Part shown: one piece after another, positions 39,386-46,326 of the stretch
How positions within the stretch are numbered: the stretch's first letter is position 1
Layout: each line of letters opens with the position of its first letter
IMG/VR virus record: IMGVR_UViG_3300042876_000988
Span: 1-46,326 of that record
Strand: one strand, 5' to 3'
DNA: 46,326 nucleotides
Source: a virus
The notes under the pieces: generated by a model
Told to the model about the DNA's origin: nothing
What the model saw: the letters and a program-made list of their open reading frames with translations, nothing else
Database searches by the model: none
Translations under genes and position numbers: made by a program

Positions 39386-41037
39386 GCGACCTCCAGCGAG
39401 GGAATGAAAACGTGCGGGCGTTGCACCACCACGGCTTTGATCAGGGCCTTCACGGTGCCGACGGGACAGGCGTTGCCGATCATCTTCACGGTGTCCCGCT
39501 TGGTCAGGCCTTCGAAGCTGAACCACTCCGGGAAGCCCATGGCGCGGGCCAGCTCGCGCGGTTCCAGCATCCGCATGCCGATGTCGGTGATGACGTAGGT
39601 TTCGCCGTCGATCTCAACGGTGACCAGGCTGTGCCGGTCCACGGTGGTCACGGCGTGCAGGGGCTCCGAGGCTTCCTGATGCTGGCCTCCGGTGGAGTAG
39701 TACTGCTGGAGGAAGGCAGCGACCAGGCCGTGCTTCGATCCTCCAGCCACCACCGTCCCCAAGGGGGATTCGATGTCCAGGACCCGCGGCGCCTGGCCCT
39801 TCCGTTCTCCATAGCCGGTCTGGATCAGGGAGGCCGCCACCACCGAATGGTGATCCACGGCCGTCACGGTTCCAATTGGGCCATCCAGCGAGCTTCCGAC
39901 CACCCCGCCGTAGTGCTTGGCCAGGAAGGCAGAAACCAGGGCCGCATGGCCGCCACCGGCGGAAACGGTCGGCAAGGGTGCCTCCACGCTGCCCGCGCTG
40001 GCTTGGATCTGATCCTCGGCGGTTCCGCGCAGACTGACCATGCTGGCGGCCACCAGGGCTGTGTCAGCCTTGGTGGTTCCGGTCCCCATAGGCTCATTGA
40101 AGCCCCGCGGCGCCGACTGACCGGCTCGGCCGCCCACACCCACCAGAGACGGAAGAATGATGGCCTTTTCTCCGCGGGTGGCCGTGGTGATCGTCTTCAA
40201 GGGTTCGTCCACGTCCTCCAGCCGCCCGCCGTGGGTCAGGTTGACGATGAAGGGGCGTCCGTTCACCACGAAGCGCATCACCCCGGCGGCGATCCGGCGG
40301 AGGGTGGCCGCGGCCAAAGGGCGCTTCCGGTCGAAGATCGATGGCACCGGGAGGCTCCAGTCGATGCATTCGGCGGCGGTGCGCCAAGGGGGCAAGGCCG
40401 CGTCGAAAAGCCCGGCCCCTTTTCGGGGATCCCGGTGGGTGGGCTCAGGCCAGACGATAGGCAGGCCATCCCGCACCGCTTGAAGGAAGAACCGCCGGCG
40501 GATGGTGGGGTCGCCATAGTCGGCCGCGCAGAGCACCCGCCATTCCACCTGGTAACCCAGGCCTTGCAGGTCGGCGACGAAGGCGCGGAAGTCCTCGCCT
40601 TTTCGTTCCTTGATAGGCTGTCCAGCCTCATCCAAGGGGCCCCAGTCCTGGAACTCGGGCACGTTCTCCACCAGCAGCACGTCCACGCGGGCCACTCGCA
40701 GCCAGCGGTCCACCACTTCCCAGGCGTGGCTGCGCTGCTGCTCTTCCTTGGGCTTGCCGCCGCGGGCCCGGCTGTGATGGACGCAGCTCGGGGACGCCCA
40801 TAAGAGGTTGATGTGCTCCAGGCCGTAGTCGGCGGCCGTGACGGCAGTGATGTCCTCCTGATGCACCTGGATCCAAGGGAAGTTGCGGCCATGGGTGGCC
40901 ACGGCCAAGTCCCAATGGTTCAAGGCGTGGCTGGTCATGTCCTGGACCGGGATGCCCAACTCCTCAAAGGCTAGGTGTTTGCCCAGGCTTTCGCCGCCGG
41001 CGCCGCAGAACAGGGAGACCGTGGAGGGGTGGTTCAT
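39382..41037 (-). CDS. orphan C5-cytosine DNA methyltransferase with repeat region
   Basis: 551 residues from the ATG with GGAGG seven bases upstream. Motif I SLFCGAGGESLG, catalytic Cys85 in WASPSCVHHSRARG (PSC instead of PCQ), ENV (VENVPEF, residues 124-126) and RRRFFL follow in order. The second half holds about five ~50-residue units of the form PLxTVxxxxxHxLVxAxL, seen in phage Dcm-like enzymes, before the final motifs (GNACPVGTVKALI). No endonuclease gene lies nearby, so it likely shields phage DNA from host restriction. Confidence 0.9.
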   Translation of the reverse strand: MNHPSTVSLFCGAGGESLGKHLAFEELGIPVQDMTSHALNHWDLAVATHGRNFPWIQVHQEDITAVTAADYGLEHINLLWASPSCVHHSRARGGKPKEEQQRSHAWEVVDRWLRVARVDVLLVENVPEFQDWGPLDEAGQPIKERKGEDFRAFVADLQGLGYQVEWRVLCAADYGDPTIRRRFFLQAVRDGLPIVWPEPTHRDPRKGAGLFDAALPPWRTAAECIDWSLPVPSIFDRKRPLAAATLRRIAAGVMRFVVNGRPFIVNLTHGGRLEDVDEPLKTITTATRGEKAIILPSLVGVGGRAGQSAPRGFNEPMGTGTTKADTALVAASMVSLRGTAEDQIQASAGSVEAPLPTVSAGGGHAALVSAFLAKHYGGVVGSSLDGPIGTVTAVDHHSVVAASLIQTGYGERKGQAPRVLDIESPLGTVVAGGSKHGLVAAFLQQYYSTGGQHQEASEPLHAVTTVDRHSLVTVEIDGETYVITDIGMRMLEPRELARAMGFPEWFSFEGLTKRDTVKMIGNACPVGTVKALIKAVVVQRPHVFIPSLEVA

Positions 41038-41375
41038 GCCACTTCCTCCTTCCACTTCTCCAACTCAGAAAGCCCCTCGAAGATCGGCATGGCCTCGTCC
41101 TCGGCGAAATTGCGCTCGGCCACGGCGCCGCGGGACTTGTCCCATCCGGGCAACATCAGCACCGCATCGCAGCGGCTTAGGATGGCGAAGCACTCCTGCA
41201 TGGCCTGGCCCCAGGTCAGGTCCTCGTGGGGGACGATGGTGATGTGGGGGACCACCGGTACCAGACCCAGCGCCCGCACCTTCAGGCCCCATTCGCAGGC
41301 GGCCTTAACGTTGGCGGCGATCTCGTCGTCGGTGCACGAATAGGGGCCCGCGAGGTACACCAGGCGCGCCGTCAT
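41034..41375 (-). CDS. DUF4406 / deoxyribosyltransferase-like protein
   Basis: 113 residues. VYLAGPYSCTDDEIAANVKA, then VVPHITI and CDAVLMLPGWDKSRGAVAER are typical of the DUF4406 branch of the nucleoside 2-deoxyribosyltransferase fold. The fold handles nucleotides, so a nucleotide-handling role is possible. ATGA overlaps on both sides. Confidence 0.85.
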   Translation of the reverse strand: MTARLVYLAGPYSCTDDEIAANVKAACEWGLKVRALGLVPVVPHITIVPHEDLTWGQAMQECFAILSRCDAVLMLPGWDKSRGAVAERNFAEDEAMPIFEGLSELEKWKEEVA

Positions 41376-41551
41376 GGCCGCGCCTCGCCCTTTCTCCGCG
41401 CCCGGCTGGCGGCCTTGTATTCCTCGGCTTTTTCAGCGCAGTAGCCGCAGACAGTCTTGCCGGGCATAGGGATGCGGCGAAAGCACTTTTGGCAGGTTTC
41501 CTCGGCCTTGGCCGCGTCCCGCCGCGCCTTCGATTTCAGGTCCTTGAGCAT
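41372..41551 (-). CDS. 59-residue zinc-finger-like protein
   Basis: Starts at 41549-41551 and overlaps the next start (ATGA). Lys/Arg-rich with two CxxC pairs (TCQKC and VCGYC) 18 residues apart. Probably a small zinc ribbon that binds nucleic acid. Too short for many gene finders but well framed by both neighbours. Confidence 0.75.
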   Translation of the reverse strand: MLKDLKSKARRDAAKAEETCQKCFRRIPMPGKTVCGYCAEKAEEYKAASRARRKGEARP

Positions 41552-42171
41552 CAGGCGGCCACCTCAATCCGGCCCGTGGCCAGGTAGTTCGCCAGCTGGT
41601 GAGCCAGGGCGTCCAGGTTGGCGGCCGCGGTCAGGTGTTCCGCCCGCTGCTCAGGTGCCCAGCGGATCGCCTCCTGCAGGACGGACAGCACAGCCCCCTG
41701 GAGGGTGGCCAAGGCCTCGGTGGCGGGGATCAAGATCAGGTCGTGGGGATTCCGGGTGAAGGGCCGCGCCAGGCGCCGGGCCTCGTCGGCAGAGACCGGC
41801 GCCTGGCCCTCCGCTTCGACCGGGAGGCTGCGCGGCTTGGCGCTCTCTTTTTGGGCCCTGGGCACGGCCCGCGGCGCGAGCTGCGAAGCCTGGGCGGCCT
41901 TGTTCCGGGCGCGGGTGGCCACACCCTGGGCGATGGATTCGGGGGTGCGGGTCTGTCCTTTCAGGGTCACGGGCGATTCCTCCGGGGGTGGGGTGGGGCT
42001 GGCGGTCTGGTGGCCCTGTTTCATCAAGATCCAGGCCTCTAGGGCGTGTTCGCGGTCCATCAGGCGCCGCCGGTCGAGCGCAGGCAGGTCCGCGTCCATC
42101 AGCTGGTCCGCCACCTGATCCAGCTCAAGCACCGCCTGATCCAAGGACAATTCGTGGACAGGGACGCTCAT
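41551..42171 (-). CDS. early protein, unknown
   Basis: 206 residues: N-terminal helices (LDQAVLELDQVADQLMDADL), a Pro/Lys-rich linker, then a helical C-terminus (ATEALATLQGAVLSVLQEAI). No family recognised. It overlaps both neighbours slightly. Confidence 0.65.
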   Translation of the reverse strand: MSVPVHELSLDQAVLELDQVADQLMDADLPALDRRRLMDREHALEAWILMKQGHQTASPTPPPEESPVTLKGQTRTPESIAQGVATRARNKAAQASQLAPRAVPRAQKESAKPRSLPVEAEGQAPVSADEARRLARPFTRNPHDLILIPATEALATLQGAVLSVLQEAIRWAPEQRAEHLTAAANLDALAHQLANYLATGRIEVAA

Positions 42172-42536
42172 GCCGACACGCCCCCCGCGGCCAGCCGTGT
42201 TTCCAGGCTTTCGATCCGCTCCAGCAGGGCCCGGTTAGCCAAGGCCTGCAGCTTGGCGTCCGCGGCCGGGGGCTTGTCCTCCATCTGCGCGTTCAACTGG
42301 GCGATGCGGGTCTCGTGCATCTCGCAGGCGATCCGCGCAGCTCGAAGGCCGAGGGGCGCCATGACGATGCGCATCCAGGCGACGGCCTGATCCGGTGGCA
42401 GGGTGTCCGCCACGCGGGTCTTGATGCGGGTCAGCACCGCCAGGCCCAGGTTCAAATCCGTCTCTTTGTCCGACCACAGCGCCTCTTCCAGCGCAGCGAC
42501 TTCCTCGGGGTGGATGTGCAGGGCAAGCTCGGTCAC
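42168..42536 (-). CDS. early helical protein, unknown
   Basis: 122 residues. Helical throughout, ending in a coiled-coil stretch (LQALANRALLERIESLETRL). Overlaps both neighbours by four bases. No family recognised. Confidence 0.65.
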   Translation of the reverse strand: MTELALHIHPEEVAALEEALWSDKETDLNLGLAVLTRIKTRVADTLPPDQAVAWMRIVMAPLGLRAARIACEMHETRIAQLNAQMEDKPPAADAKLQALANRALLERIESLETRLAAGGVSA

Positions 42537-43180
42537 AGCAGCCGCCGCACGGCCAGGCGGGCCCGGTCAACGGTCTTGAGGCCCGAGGCCTCGGCCAAGG
42601 CCTCGCTCAGGTCGATATCCGCGCGCTTGCAAGGCAAGGTGCAACTCGGCCCATGCTTGCACCAGGGCCCGCGATCATTGCACCGGCCGCGCCGCCAGAC
42701 TCCGTCGAGCCCCAGCACTTCCGCCTCGTCGCCAAACGCCAGGGTCCGGTGGGCGAAGGTGAAATCGTCCGGGTTGAACGGCTCCCCGCTGGCGGTGGGC
42801 CGGCCGCGGTATTTCTCGCCATACCACGTGGCATCCATCGCCACCGCGCGGCCGCGTTCGGGGGGCGGCTCAGGCTCCACCACCGTGGCGCGGGCCTGGG
42901 GCAGGGCGTCCACCACGGCCTGGGCACGGCGGGCCTCCAAGGACAACACCAGCGCCAGGACCAGCAGCGCCCCGATGAACGCCGCCAAGGGGATTACCAG
43001 ACGCCCCGGGAAGGGCGCCCGCGCCGGGGGCTCCGGCGGGATCCGCTTCGCCAGCCGTGCGCTGGTCCGCTTGCTGCGGGCGGTCCACCAGATCAGCGCC
43101 CGGCCAATGCCGCGCCACGCCAGGTCCGCCACGCCGTACAGGGCGAGGACGATCACCAAGGCAAGTCCAATTCCATTCAT
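42533..43180 (-). CDS. membrane-anchored RlpA-like protein
   Basis: 215 residues. Two TM helices (IGLALVIVLALYGVADLAW and VIPLAAFIGALLVLALVLSL), then a double-psi beta-barrel domain of the RlpA type: DATWYGEKYRGRPTASGEPF, NPDDFTFAHRTLAFGDEAEV, then CNDRGPW and IDLSEALAEASGL. RlpA enzymes cut glycan strands; Cys pairs are extra here. In the early operon it may modify the cell wall or block superinfection rather than cause lysis. RBS GGAGA precedes the ATG. Confidence 0.82.
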   Translation of the reverse strand: MNGIGLALVIVLALYGVADLAWRGIGRALIWWTARSKRTSARLAKRIPPEPPARAPFPGRLVIPLAAFIGALLVLALVLSLEARRAQAVVDALPQARATVVEPEPPPERGRAVAMDATWYGEKYRGRPTASGEPFNPDDFTFAHRTLAFGDEAEVLGLDGVWRRGRCNDRGPWCKHGPSCTLPCKRADIDLSEALAEASGLKTVDRARLAVRRLL

Positions 43181-43209
43181 GGTCGATCTCCTTCAAGTCG
43201 AAAAGTGGG

Positions 43210-43277
43210 GGCGCGTCTCCCCAGCAGAGCCTCTTCCCTGTTCTCCCTTCCCCCTTCGGAGGCGTAGGAGACGCGCC
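43210..43277 (-). promoter_or_regulatory. large stem-loop in the early leader
   Basis: Perfect eleven-base arms (GGCGCGTCTCC at 43210-43220, GGAGACGCGCC at 43267-43277) with a 46-base loop. In the leftward RNA the loop is purine-rich and the stem is followed closely by ACTTTTC. It lies between the first and second early genes, like a lambda tR1/nut region, and may be an attenuator or an antitermination element. Confidence 0.7.
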
Positions 43278-43282
43278 TTGGC

Positions 43283-43687
43283 CTAGCCCGCGGCCTTTAC
43301 GGCCGTCCTGGGCACGAATTTGCCGTTCACTTGAATTCCGGCCGGTTCGGCGGGAACCATGCGCTTCTCGATGGCGGCCCGCACGTCCGGCCAGTGGTAC
43401 TTCCGCCGCCGCACCCCGGCGTGGGCGGTGCCGATGGCCAGGGTGTCGATGAAAGACGGGATCACGCCGTCCTCCACCCAGAGCTTGAACTGGGCTTCCA
43501 CGTACATGGCGCCCCGCAGCAGGCGGATCAGGTGCGTCAGATCGCCGTAGCCGATGTAGTAGGGCATGGGCCCGTCCAGGGTCAATTTGCTGCGGCGGGT
43601 CTTCACCCTCTGGTCAGGGGGCAGGGCAGGGCGCCCGGGCCGGCGTTTGGGGCCAGGGGCGGCGTTGGGTACGGCGTCCTTGTGCAT
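43283..43687 (-). CDS. first early gene, Cox/excisionase-like DNA-binding protein
   Basis: 134 residues from the ATG at 43685-43687 with AAGGA upstream. Basic N-terminus (GPKRRPGRPALPP, AT-hook-like), then a winged-HTH-like part (LWVEDGVIPSFIDTLAIGTA, RRRKYHWPDVRAAIEKRM) in the manner of Cox-type excisionases and repressors. It is the first gene after the immunity region, as cox or cro would be. No direct proof of function. Confidence 0.62.
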   Translation of the reverse strand: MHKDAVPNAAPGPKRRPGRPALPPDQRVKTRRSKLTLDGPMPYYIGYGDLTHLIRLLRGAMYVEAQFKLWVEDGVIPSFIDTLAIGTAHAGVRRRKYHWPDVRAAIEKRMVPAEPAGIQVNGKFVPRTAVKAAG

Positions 43688-44044
43688 GCAGACATCCTTT
43701 TTGTGGGTTGCAGGGAACACCAGTTGTGAGCCCCTACAATTTCGGGTTGCGAAATATCTTGAAATACTCTAAATTGTGGATGCGACGATCCAGGCCCTCA
43801 CATCCGCGGGGCCGGGTTGGAAAAAACAGGATGAAAGAGAGGGTTACGAGTGCGCCCGAGCGTTAGAACTGTGCCCAGAGGTAAGACCTGTTCCGTCCCT
43901 CCAGGGGGCTCCTGGTGATCTCAACATCTGGGGTCATGGGCGGCGTCCGGGGGGAGAGTCGGGCAAGACTTGGTGCCCTCATAGTTTCGGCTCTGAATTA
44001 TTGTGAGTCAAGGCCTGGTGCTCATTATTTTTGTGAGTGTTTTT
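43688..44044. promoter_or_regulatory. immunity/operator region between divergent promoters
   Basis: About 355 bases, AT-rich at 43730-43780. ATTTCG-GGTTG-CGAAAT (43739-43755) lies inside a larger ACAATTT/AAATTGT pair (43736-43742, 43771-43777). TTGTGAG occurs near 43724, 44001 and 44030. The leftward early promoter is probably near 43740-43780. The rightward frame at 43776-44006 has no RBS and is not counted. Confidence 0.65.
44001..44029 (+). promoter_or_regulatory. repressor gene promoter
   Basis: TTGTGA (44001-44006) then ATTATT (44024-44029) with 17-base spacing, about 15 bases before the repressor ATG. TTGTGAGT copies overlap both ends and would allow self-control. Confidence 0.6.
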
Positions 44045-44509
44045 ATGAATGAAAATGAGGGCTACCGGGTTAGAACGGCCAGGGAAAAAAAAGGCATGAC
44101 GCAGGTTAAAATGGCCCAAGCCATGGGTATCCATCCCAATACGATCAGCAACTGGGAAACCGAAAAGACCCCACTTCGAGGCGCCAACCGATTGGCCGTG
44201 GCCAACCTCTTGGAGGTAAGCGTCGAATACTTGCGAACCGGGGTTGGGTCACCAGAGGCGCCTGATCAACCCTATGTGTTTCAGCCCAGAGCAGATGACC
44301 AGGTGGCCGAATCTTGGGCCCGCGTCACCACCGACACCCCGACGGTCGGGAAGGCGATCGGGGTATTGATGCGCGCCCTGCGGAGGCGAGGCCTGGACCT
44401 GGACGATGCGCGGGCTAGTCGAGTTGTGTTGGCGATGGTTAGGCGGTCTGAAGAGACAGGGCAAGAACCAAATGAAGATTGGGCCATTGAAGAAGTGATG
44501 AAACCATAG
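44045..44509 (+). CDS. XRE-family phage repressor
   Basis: 154 residues. Typical Cro/CI HTH at residues ~6-60: YRVRTAREKKGMTQVKMAQA, MGIHPNTISNWETEKTPLRG. It lacks a LexA/S24-type peptidase domain, so induction is not by RecA-driven self-cleavage; an antirepressor (38.6 kb) fits. The ATG at 44045 lies about 15 bases after the promoter with no clear SD. It is transcribed away from the early operon. Confidence 0.87.
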   Translation: MNENEGYRVRTAREKKGMTQVKMAQAMGIHPNTISNWETEKTPLRGANRLAVANLLEVSVEYLRTGVGSPEAPDQPYVFQPRADDQVAESWARVTTDTPTVGKAIGVLMRALRRRGLDLDDARASRVVLAMVRRSEETGQEPNEDWAIEEVMKP

Positions 44510-44518
44510 GAGAACTAT

Positions 44519-45052
44519 ATGTTTGTGCGAAAAAACGTCGCACCAATAATACTGTCATTATTGGTTTTTAATGGCTGTATTACACCCGAGCCAGTGTCTG
44601 GGTCTGTTAATTATATTCAAGAAAATATTAATTCATTCGATGGTAAAATTATCTATAAGTCAAGATTTTTCCACATGCTTTCCGGCGATCAAGATAAGAT
44701 ATCAAGTCCTTTTTCTGCTAGTATTTATTTTGATCCCTCTGTTGAACCTTGGATTATTGTTTCATACAGAGATTCAATGTGGTTTTTCTTAGATAAATTA
44801 GAAATAAAAACTGATTATGGTGAAATTTTTTCAATGGACGGCTATTTGGTTTCCAGGGAAGTCCATCCAGGTTATGTAGATGAAATAATGTATTTCAAAT
44901 TTCCACCCAAAGACCTAATTTCAATGTCGAAATCAAACAAATTAGAATTCAGGTTTTCTGGTACAAAAATAGGAAGTAGTAAAACAAATTTTGTTCATGG
45001 AAATTTTATTTGGGCACTGCGTCAGTTTGTTAATAAATTCTATAACCAGTAA
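44519..45052 (+). CDS. AT-rich lipoprotein, lysogenic-conversion type gene
   Basis: 177 residues with AGGAGA before the ATG. Signal peptide with lipobox (LSLLVFNGC, Cys20), then a beta-rich mature part (SSPFSASIYFDPSVEPWIIV). Base composition is far more AT-rich than the rest of the window, with long A/T runs, so it is a recent import. It starts ten bases after the repressor stop and would be expressed in the lysogen. A role in superinfection exclusion or envelope change is likely by context; the fold is not recognised. Confidence 0.82.
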   Translation: MFVRKNVAPIILSLLVFNGCITPEPVSGSVNYIQENINSFDGKIIYKSRFFHMLSGDQDKISSPFSASIYFDPSVEPWIIVSYRDSMWFFLDKLEIKTDYGEIFSMDGYLVSREVHPGYVDEIMYFKFPPKDLISMSKSNKLEFRFSGTKIGSSKTNFVHGNFIWALRQFVNKFYNQ

Positions 45053-45070
45053 TTGTGGGTATGTAAATCC

Positions 45071-46264
45071 ATGCGCGGCGGACTCTACCGAAATCCTGGC
45101 GGCAAGGTTTGGCTCTTCGAGCTGCGCTGGCGCGGCAAGAAGCGCAAGGGCAGCACCATGCACGAAAGCCGGCCTGCGGCCGAGAAGTGGCTGGCCAAGA
45201 AGAAGAAGGACTGGGCGGATGAAGAGGTTGGCTTGTACGAGGGCCCGCCCATCACCCTCGCCGATGCCTTCGCCGAGTGGGACCGCCTGCAGAAGGGCCA
45301 GGTGGCGGCGCTCTACCGCGTGAACATGCGCTGCGCCGTCCATGTGCATGCGGCCGCCTACCTGGACCGCCCTCTGGCGGAGCTGGACAACAAGGCCATC
45401 GAAGAGATCCGCGTCGCCTACCTGGCCACGCCCGGAAAAGGCTACCGCCGCGGCCAGGACTGGGAGGCCGAGCGCGCGCACACCCCGGGTGGCGCCAATG
45501 GCGTCGTGAAGAACCTGAGCGCGCTGGTGGGCTGGTGCCTCAAGAAAGGACTCATCAAGGCCCGGCCCTTCACCGGCGGCCAGCGCAAGGCCCAAGAGAA
45601 GGCCAAAGCCATCCTCTGGCCCGAGCAGGTCCAGCCGCTCCTCGCCGTCGCCGACAAGGGAGGCAAGGAATGGGCCTCGCCGAAACCGCGCCCAGTCCCT
45701 GACAGCGCGACCGCCATCCGCTTGATGGTCGGATTAGGTCTGCGGGAAACCGAGGCCTTGAACGCGCGCTGGGAATGGCTCCAGTGCGGCGTCTACACCG
45801 TGGGGAAAACGAAGAATCGAAAGCTCCGTCGCATAGAAGTACCGGACTGGCTGCAGCAGCACCTTGAAGTACTACGCGCCGCCGCCGGCAGTCCCAACAG
45901 CGGCCTGATCATCCCCGCCAGGGAAGACGAGGAGGGGAACCAATTTCCTCACCACAAGACTTTCACCCAGAAACCTGTTGAGCGCTGTGGCCGATCCATC
46001 AAGATCCTGGGCCTGACGCCCCACTGCCTGCGGGCCACCTTCGCCACCACCCACTTTGAAGTCGGCACCACCATTTCCCAAATCCAGCTCATGCTGGGAC
46101 ACAAAGACCCGTCCACCACCATGAAGTACATCCACCAGCGCCCCAAAGGCCAAGCCCAAGCCCAGGAAGCCGCAGCCAAAGCCATGGGTTTCCTCAGCCG
46201 CCCCCATACTGCCCCTTCAGCAAAACCCAAAAAGAAGCCAAGTCGAACCAAAAAAGCAGTTTAA
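45071..46264 (+). CDS. int: tyrosine integrase
   Basis: 397 residues from the ATG at 45071; a TTG at 45053 is possible and neither has a strong SD. N-terminal arm-binding domain (GGLYRNPGGKVWLFELRWRG), core-binding domain (~60-160) and catalytic domain with GLRETEALNARW (Arg), KNRKLRRIEV (Lys), HCLRATFATTH (His, Arg), GHKDPSTTMKYIH (His, Tyr). It ends 15 bases before the right att core, so it serves the tRNA-Gly site. Basic Lys-rich C-terminus. Confidence 0.93.
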   Translation: MRGGLYRNPGGKVWLFELRWRGKKRKGSTMHESRPAAEKWLAKKKKDWADEEVGLYEGPPITLADAFAEWDRLQKGQVAALYRVNMRCAVHVHAAAYLDRPLAELDNKAIEEIRVAYLATPGKGYRRGQDWEAERAHTPGGANGVVKNLSALVGWCLKKGLIKARPFTGGQRKAQEKAKAILWPEQVQPLLAVADKGGKEWASPKPRPVPDSATAIRLMVGLGLRETEALNARWEWLQCGVYTVGKTKNRKLRRIEVPDWLQQHLEVLRAAAGSPNSGLIIPAREDEEGNQFPHHKTFTQKPVERCGRSIKILGLTPHCLRATFATTHFEVGTTISQIQLMLGHKDPSTTMKYIHQRPKGQAQAQEAAAKAMGFLSRPHTAPSAKPKKKPSRTKKAV

Positions 46265-46279
46265 AAGGCAAGATGTACC

Positions 46280-46326
46280 CTTCCCAAGCTGAACGTCGTC
46301 GGTTCGATCCCGATCGCCCGCTCCAA
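46280..46326 (+). repeat. attR: attR core repeat (right prophage end)
   Basis: Exact copy of 1-47. Here it is a tRNA-Gly 3' fragment not joined to a 5' half, as expected for the junction without the intact tRNA. The window stops at its end. Confidence 0.93.

Noticed and set aside
39412-40803. 463-codon open frame on the plus strand
   Set aside because: Opposite the methyltransferase, whose motifs are clear; this frame is a shadow.
39382-41037. Restriction-modification system
   Set aside because: No endonuclease gene is found next to the methyltransferase; it appears to be an orphan.
43776-44006. 76-codon frame in the immunity region
   Set aside because: No RBS, no recognisable pattern, and it covers operator-like sequence.

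Overview
This window is one complete integrated prophage, cut almost exactly at its attachment sites. A 47-bp direct repeat lies at both ends (1-47 and 46280-46326). It is the 3' half of a tRNA-Gly with a CCC anticodon, including the encoded CCA, and an integrase gene ends next to the right copy. The sequence is GC-rich throughout except one very AT-rich gene at 44.5-45.05 kb. A two-component spanin (inner-membrane plus lipoprotein subunit) implies a host with an outer membrane. I cannot name the host from sequence alone.

Layout. (1) 0.07-25.05 kb, all leftward: a lambda-like late operon. Transcribed from right to left it holds a lysis module (multi-TM protein, membrane-anchored SLT endolysin, small holin-like protein, i-spanin, o-spanin, TM/coiled-coil protein), terminase small and large subunits, gpW-like protein, portal, S49 protease with an internal scaffold start, decoration protein, major capsid protein, connectors, tail tube, tail chaperones joined by a -1 ribosomal frameshift, tape measure (1189 aa), hub and fibre proteins. 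This is the gene order of a long-tailed siphovirus. (2) 25.45-29.07 kb, rightward: seven accessory genes from two matching promoters whose -10 boxes sit in an inverted repeat. Two genes carry the same stem-loop next to the RBS, and the last gene encodes an Aca2/DUF1870-like HTH protein. This is the best candidate for an undescribed counter-defence (anti-CRISPR-type) locus. (3) 29.37-43.69 kb, leftward: the early operon, with about 30 tightly packed genes. These include a Cox-like first gene, a large stem-loop leader, an RlpA-like membrane protein, an orphan C5 methyltransferase, an antirepressor, a run of small genes separated by a repeated spacer motif, a replication initiator-like protein, a Mor-like activator and a second tyrosine recombinase. 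(4) 43.69-46.33 kb, rightward: immunity region, XRE repressor, an AT-rich lipoprotein (lysogenic-conversion type gene) and the integrase.

How it likely works. In the lysogen the repressor at 44.05 kb holds the leftward early promoter off and its own transcript may continue into the lipoprotein gene. After induction the early operon makes the antirepressor, replication protein and Mor-like activator. The activator may switch on the late operon at a 41-bp dyad upstream of 25.05 kb, which has a second copy between terminase and gpW-like genes. All functional assignments are by motif and gene order read by eye; no database search was run.
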